Shown here piece after piece: positions 8,011 to 11,740 of a DNA stretch of 11,740 nt; the stretch's first letter is position 1; every line of letters begins with the position of its first letter. Under the pieces are notes generated by a model, which saw only the letters and a list, made by a program, of their open reading frames with translations, did not search any database and was not told the origin of the DNA. The stretch spans positions 1 through 11,740 of the forward strand of contig ASPJ01000034.1 of assembly GCA_000405805.1 (NCBI GenBank), in the 5' to 3' direction. Position numbers and translations under genes: made by a program. Source of the stretch: Fidelibacterota bacterium SCGC AAA003-L08 (GTDB lineage: Bacteria; Fidelibacterota; Marinisomatia; SCGC-AAA003-L08; D37C17).

Positions 8011-8106
8011 TTCTATAATAATTAGTTAAATATTTGTATCAAATTTACATATTAATAATATATTCTATTCATTGTTAAACTTCGATTCTAACTATTAAAT
8101 TAAATA
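8011..8106. promoter_or_regulatory. Divergent promoter region between menG and menF
   Basis: This 96-bp, very A/T-rich spacer must hold the start signals of both menaquinone units. On the plus strand TTGTAT (8034-8039) and TAATAT (8056-8061) have a 16-base spacer. On the minus strand TTGATA (8037-8042 complement) and TATTAT (8015-8020 complement) also have a 16-base spacer, with the predicted start at or next to the menG ATG. The two -35 candidates overlap, so the units may compete. In sequence this A/T-rich such matches occur by chance, and the sigma factor consensus of this organism is unknown. Confidence 0.3.
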
Positions 8107-9525
8107 ATGGGAAAAGAATATATAATTGATATAAAAAATGATGGGAGATTAAAATCAAAATTAAATAATCTCTATAATGATAAAAATTATAATAAGTTTT
8201 TTTCATATACTAAAAAAATACAGCCCCTTGATATTAAAAATATAATTTCTAACAAATTTTATGATGAAAAACATCAATTCTTTTTTGAGAATAATAAATC
8301 TAATTTATCTTTTATTGGTTTTGACTCAGTTGATATAATAGAGATATCAAACTCTAACCAACTAAAATTAGTTGCTAATAAAATTGATGAAAAATTAAAT
8401 TCTATAATTGATATTTCAGAAAATGATGACGTGTCTATTAAATTTTTTGGTGGATATAAATTTGATATAGATTCCAAAAATAGTAAAACATGGGATAAGT
8501 TCCCAAGAGGATACTTCATCCTTCCAGAATGCATGATAACCTTTAATGAATCTAATACCTGGATAACAATAATAAAGAAAATACAGAAAGAATCTTCTGC
8601 AGAATCTGATTGCCAAGCAATAAATAATATATATAATCATATTAAAAATTGTAATTCAATAAAATCATCTCCTATGAATGAATCAATAAGTGATACTGAT
8701 GGAAATACTATTGATAAAGATCATTATTTAGATACTGTTAATAAAATAATTAATGATATAAAATTAAATGATATAAATAAATTAGTTTATTCTAGAATAA
8801 AACATATCCAGCTAAAGGACACTCTAGATTTAGCTTCTGCTATTGAAAAATTAAGAGAGATTTATCCTGAATGTATTAATTATTTTATTAAGATACCTGA
8901 GCGCGGAACTTTTTTAGGATCTACTCCTGAACGATTAGTCAATAATAATAATGGTGAAATAACTACTGAGGCTGTTGCAGGAACAATTAGTCGTGGTGAT
9001 AATACTGGTAATGATATAATTTTAGAAAATAAACTTAAGAATAATAAAAAATATATTGAAGAACATGCCATTGTTGTTAAGGAAATAAAACGATTATTAA
9101 ACCCTGAATTAATTAATATAAAAATATCTAAAGAACCTTATATATTTAAACTACACAATCTTCAGCATTTAATAACTACAATTACTGGAACATTGAAAAA
9201 TAATACTCATACATTAGACTTAGTGAAAATTTTACACCCTACACCTGCCATTGCAGGAATACCAACAGAAAATGCTCTGAAACTAATTGCTAAATATGAA
9301 CTCTATGATAGGGGATGGTACTCAGGCCCTTTAGGTTGGATAGATAAAATAGGCAACGGTGATTTCTGTGTAGCATTAAGATCCGCCTATGTAATAGATA
9401 ATACAATGGAAATTTTTGCTGGTGGAGGAATTGTAGAAAAATCCATCCCAGAAGATGAATGGGAAGAAACCGAAATAAAATTCAAAACAATACTCTCTAT
9501 ATTTGGAAACCTTAATCATGAATAA
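8107..9525 (+). CDS. menF: Isochorismate synthase
   Basis: MenF isomerises chorismate to isochorismate, the committed step of menaquinone synthesis. The 472-residue protein has a poorly conserved N-terminal half and a chorismate-binding C-terminal domain from about residue 205. Matches are NKLVYSR (224-230, with Lys225 at the general-base position), YFIKIPERGTFLGSTPERL (259-277, Glu275 as the candidate general acid), TTEAVAGTISRG (286-297), KYIEEH with Glu318/319 as magnesium ligand candidates, LHPTPAIAGIP (376-386), WYSGPLGWID (404-413), DFCVALRSA and EDEWEETEIKFK (449-460). The K-to-E spacing of 50 equals that of E. coli MenF (Lys190, Glu240), as I recall those numbers. The HPTPAIAG form favours isochorismate synthase over anthranilate or aminodeoxychorismate synthases, as does the following menD, which overlaps by 8 bases. 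The start has no ribosome-binding site. Confidence 0.95.
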   Translation: MGKEYIIDIKNDGRLKSKLNNLYNDKNYNKFFSYTKKIQPLDIKNIISNKFYDEKHQFFFENNKSNLSFIGFDSVDIIEISNSNQLKLVANKIDEKLNSIIDISENDDVSIKFFGGYKFDIDSKNSKTWDKFPRGYFILPECMITFNESNTWITIIKKIQKESSAESDCQAINNIYNHIKNCNSIKSSPMNESISDTDGNTIDKDHYLDTVNKIINDIKLNDINKLVYSRIKHIQLKDTLDLASAIEKLREIYPECINYFIKIPERGTFLGSTPERLVNNNNGEITTEAVAGTISRGDNTGNDIILENKLKNNKKYIEEHAIVVKEIKRLLNPELINIKISKEPYIFKLHNLQHLITTITGTLKNNTHTLDLVKILHPTPAIAGIPTENALKLIAKYELYDRGWYSGPLGWIDKIGNGDFCVALRSAYVIDNTMEIFAGGGIVEKSIPEDEWEETEIKFKTILSIFGNLNHE

Positions 9526-11221
9526 TATATACTCTGATATTGCAAAACTATTATATAAACGTGGAATCTACAATGTATGTATCTCCCCTGGATTAAGGAA
9601 TACAGAACTTTCACTATCATTTATTCAACATGGCAAATTTAATTGTCATAGTATAGTTGATGAGAGATCTGCTGCTTATTTTGCTCTTGGGATGGCACTA
9701 AAAACTAATACTCCTACTATTTTAATATGTACGTCTGGAACTGCTGTTGCTAATTATTTCCCTGCTATTATTGAAGCAAGTCAATCTCGAATTCCCCTAG
9801 TTGTAATAACTGCTGACAGACCTGCAAATCTATTAAACTCCGGGGAGAACCAGACGATAGAACAGAGGAATATATATGGAAACTTTGTTAGAAAAAATAT
9901 TGATATACCTCTAGATAATGAATATGATTATACCCTTAGTGAAATTGATGAAAGTTTAAAATTTGTTGCCAAAAAAAATGATATTGGGATTACTCCTGGC
10001 CCTATTCATATAAATATGCATCTAGATGATTTCAAAACATCTCAGTCTTTAGGAAAATCAAAATATCTTAGTAAAAATTTAAAAAGTAAAAAAATAATAC
10101 TTAATGATACATTTAACTGGCAGATGCTTCCATTTGAAGATATATTTAATCTATATACATGTAAAAGGCCACTGATTATAATTGGACGATTAAATCATAA
10201 ATTAAATAAAAGAGTAATAACCCAACTCTCTAATCACTTAAGAGCACCTGTACTAGTAGATTCATTATCACAAATGCGTTTTAATAATAAATCTTCTATA
10301 GCTTTATATGACCACTATATAAATAATCTTAATGTTAAACCTGATCTAGTTATTCGTATTGGGCAAAAACCTGTATCAAAAAATTTATGTAATCAAATCC
10401 ATTATTGGGAAAACAATAATATTAATAGAATGTCTTTTTCATCACTATTAATTGATAAAGCTAATCGATTTAATGATGATTGCCCAACTGTTATACCTTG
10501 TAAATATGAAGATTTTATTGATGTTATAATAAACTCTACGCCAGGGAATAATAATACTGATTTCTATGATTATATATTAAATCTAGATAATAAAATGAGC
10601 TCTATTATTAATAATGAGGACCGTTGGAGTGAGCTGACTATTGCAAAAGCCTGCCTGTCATCAATGGATGATAATCAAAATTTATTTATCGGGAATTCAA
10701 TGCCAATAAGATATATAGATATGCTTGGAAAATTAAATAAAGACATTCATATTAATACTTATTCAAATAGGGGCGCTAGTGGAATCGATGGGATTATATC
10801 AACAGCTTTAGGCGTTGCTCAAACTTCTAAGGGAAAAAATCTTTTATTAATTGGAGATTTAAGTTTTCTCCATGATCAAAATAGTCTCTTAATTGCAAAA
10901 CAATATAATATCGATTTAACTATTGTCATTATTAATAATAATGGTGGCGGAATTTTTTCATTACTCCCAGTATCAAAATCATTGAATAGAAATATCTTTA
11001 ATGAATATTGGACAACTCCTCAGAATATAGACCTAAAGAAGATATCAACAGCATATGATGTAAAATACAGCAAGGTAGATACTATTGGAAAACTAGAGAC
11101 TACACTTAAAAAATATAAAACCATTCCAAGTCTTAAGATTATAGATGCTCAAATTGATATGAAAATAAATAAAAAGATATTGAGTGAATTAAAAAAGAGA
11201 ATAAAAAAAGGGACAGCATAA
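9518..11221 (+). CDS. menD: 2-succinyl-5-enolpyruvyl-6-hydroxy-3-cyclohexene-1-carboxylate synthase
   Basis: MenD is a thiamine-diphosphate enzyme that joins isochorismate and 2-oxoglutarate with loss of CO2 and forms SEPHCHC. The 567-residue protein has a family-typical length. It shows VDERSAAYFALG (47-58, with the cofactor-activating Glu49), CTSGTAVANYFPAIIEA, TADRPANLLNSGENQTIEQ (98-116), GPIHIN, GNSMPIR (392-398), NRGASGIDGIISTALG (417-432) and the thiamine-binding stretch GDLSFLHDQNSL...NNNGGGIFSLLP (446-484). An oddity is SPGLRNTEL (23-31): most MenD proteins have SPGSR(S/N)xPL, so the conserved Ser (Ser32 in E. coli) is Leu26. The ATG at 9518 gives an 8-base overlap with menF. A TTG at 9503 would add five residues and is less likely. 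A hairpin terminator overlaps its 3' end. Confidence 0.96.
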   Translation: MNNIYSDIAKLLYKRGIYNVCISPGLRNTELSLSFIQHGKFNCHSIVDERSAAYFALGMALKTNTPTILICTSGTAVANYFPAIIEASQSRIPLVVITADRPANLLNSGENQTIEQRNIYGNFVRKNIDIPLDNEYDYTLSEIDESLKFVAKKNDIGITPGPIHINMHLDDFKTSQSLGKSKYLSKNLKSKKIILNDTFNWQMLPFEDIFNLYTCKRPLIIIGRLNHKLNKRVITQLSNHLRAPVLVDSLSQMRFNNKSSIALYDHYINNLNVKPDLVIRIGQKPVSKNLCNQIHYWENNNINRMSFSSLLIDKANRFNDDCPTVIPCKYEDFIDVIINSTPGNNNTDFYDYILNLDNKMSSIINNEDRWSELTIAKACLSSMDDNQNLFIGNSMPIRYIDMLGKLNKDIHINTYSNRGASGIDGIISTALGVAQTSKGKNLLLIGDLSFLHDQNSLLIAKQYNIDLTIVIINNNGGGIFSLLPVSKSLNRNIFNEYWTTPQNIDLKKISTAYDVKYSKVDTIGKLETTLKKYKTIPSLKIIDAQIDMKINKKILSELKKRIKKGTA

Positions 11222-11234
11222 ACTGTCCCTTTTT
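11205..11234 (+). terminator. Rho-independent terminator of menF-menD, probably bidirectional
   Basis: The stem GGGACAG (11210-11216) pairs perfectly with CTGTCCC (11223-11229) across a 6-base loop CATAAA. It extends through A5 (11205-11209) and T5 (11230-11234). The loop contains the menD stop codon (11219-11221), so the hairpin lies partly inside menD. The flanking A and T tracts would let it work on both strands and so also end the convergent Cys-rich gene. Confidence 0.9.
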
Positions 11235-11262
11235 AATTATTAGATAGAAAAGATGTAAGAAA

Positions 11263-11733
11263 CTATTCGCAATCTCCACCATCATTATTACAAGCACCTG
11301 TATTACATGCTTCATCACAAGTGTTATCACCAGCAAGAGTAGCACAGTCTATAGCAACTCCATCAGCATCATTTCCTGGAGCACAACATACACCTATATC
11401 AGCGGTGCCTGCTGCTCTAAAGAAATTACATCCACCTGTATTACATGTTTCATCTGCTGGACATGCACCTGGAGCTGAAGTTAAAAATGTAATACAAGTT
11501 GCAGAACAACAATCCCATGGATCTATCGCTAAATCATTAGAAAGGTCAATATCATAACCGCAATCTTCAACATTACAACCCTCTACTACATCCTCCGTAA
11601 GAGCATCATCATCTTGACAAGTACCATCATTAATTTCACTAGTAGTTGTTCCATCATCTACAGAACCTGCTGTTCCAGCAAGATATGTTGATACACAGCC
11701 TGTATTACATGTACAATCCCACGCCATCCCACG
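11263..11733 (-). CDS. Cys-rich, acidic, lysine-free protein with a C-terminal Notch/LNR-like motif; 5' end missing or frameshifted
   Basis: I do not recognise a named family for the whole protein. The frame from the ATG at 11727 gives 154 residues with 19 Cys, many Asp, one Arg and no Lys or His. That is far from the Lys/Asn/Ile-rich neighbours and typical of secreted, disulfide-linked proteins. The tail CDEACNTGACNNDGGDCE (137-154) resembles the Lin12/Notch repeat pattern, whose Asn/Asp residues bind calcium. CNTG occurs three times, and CNTGxxxxxxLAGTA / CNTGGCNFFRAAGTA suggests a diverged repeat about 88 residues apart. There is no signal peptide after the ATG, and an in-frame TAA lies two codons upstream (11734-11736). 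The true gene therefore probably begins off the window in another frame. The end coordinate marks the last visible in-frame sense codon. The G+C content is visibly higher than in the men genes. Confidence 0.6.
   Translation of the reverse strand, partial: RGMAWDCTCNTGCVSTYLAGTAGSVDDGTTTSEINDGTCQDDDALTEDVVEGCNVEDCGYDIDLSNDLAIDPWDCCSATCITFLTSAPGACPADETCNTGGCNFFRAAGTADIGVCCAPGNDADGVAIDCATLAGDNTCDEACNTGACNNDGGDCE
11297..11711 (-). repeat. 13-bp motif CATGTAATACAGG, three copies
   Basis: Identical copies on the minus strand lie at 11297-11309, 11435-11447 and 11699-11711, each encoding C-N-T-G in the same frame. Spacings are 138 and 264 bases, both multiples of three. They mark repeat modules inside the Cys-rich gene. 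Confidence 0.8.
11714..11733 (-). repeat. Imperfect 10-bp tandem duplication at the 5' edge of the Cys-rich frame
   Basis: On the minus strand CGTGGGATGG (11724-11733) is followed directly by CGTGGGATTG (11714-11723), 9 of 10 bases identical. Ten is not a multiple of three, so gain of one copy shifts the frame exactly where the Cys-rich reading frame loses its upstream continuation. Confidence 0.75.
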
Positions 11734-11740
11734 TTAAAAG

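Noticed and set aside
8416..8640. Minus-strand short frames inside menF (also 8274-8534 and 8880-9071)
   Set aside because: They are antisense shadows of a well-supported menF reading frame with no motifs of their own.
9503..9517. TTG start for menD at 9503
   Set aside because: The ATG at 9518 is a better codon, gives a short 8-base overlap with menF and matches the family N-terminus.
11139..11345. Minus-strand frame overlapping the menD end and the Cys-rich end
   Set aside because: It runs through the terminator and two better-supported genes. Its Leu/Phe-rich product is a frame shadow of A/T-rich sequence.
11321..11557. Plus-strand open frame opposite the Cys-rich gene
   Set aside because: It overlaps the Cys-rich frame antisense. 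Its product is a low-complexity Ala/Ser/His/Pro mix with no recognisable motif.

Overview
This is an A/T-rich bacterial chromosomal segment, densely packed with housekeeping and envelope genes. The best guess for the source is a marine member of the FCB group, most likely Candidatus Marinimicrobia (SAR406). This rests on three observations: 15-residue repeats of the form D-x-N-x-N-G-x-W-D-x-x-E inserted in a membrane protein; a Cys motif of the form GCxDPxAxNYDP in the same protein; and no Shine-Dalgarno sequence before any visible start. The assignment is an inference from remembered family features, not from a search.

Left block (1-6303, plus strand): the 3' half of recG runs into a very large multi-pass membrane protein of the DUF2723 / TMEM260-like protein O-mannosyltransferase type. 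A family-2 glycosyltransferase follows. The gaps are only 4 and 8 bases, so the three are probably co-transcribed. The membrane protein is the most distinctive item. Three of its presumed extracytoplasmic segments carry inserts holding about a dozen EF-hand-like calcium loops, partly encoded by nearly identical 90-bp tandem copies.

Middle block (6354-11221): this is a menaquinone region. On the minus strand menG (ubiE-type methyltransferase) is followed by an EamA-family permease, with one base between stop and start. On the plus strand menF (isochorismate synthase) overlaps menD (SEPHCHC synthase) by 8 bases. The two units diverge from a 96-bp A/T-rich spacer. menF and menD catalyse the first two steps from chorismate and menG the last methylation; the steps between them (menH, menC, menE, menB, menA) are not in the window. 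MenD has Leu in place of a normally conserved active-site Ser.

Right edge (11204-11740): a strong terminator hairpin closes menFD. A convergent minus-strand reading frame follows that encodes an acidic, very Cys-rich, lysine-free protein ending in a Notch/LNR-like motif. It is probably the 3' end of a larger secreted protein. An imperfect 10-bp tandem duplication at the very edge coincides with loss of the upstream frame, which suggests a frameshift or a sequence error.

No tRNA, rRNA, CRISPR array, insertion sequence or phage gene was seen. I found no clear novel multi-gene system. The best leads are the calcium-loop-bearing glycosyltransferase and the Cys-rich edge gene.
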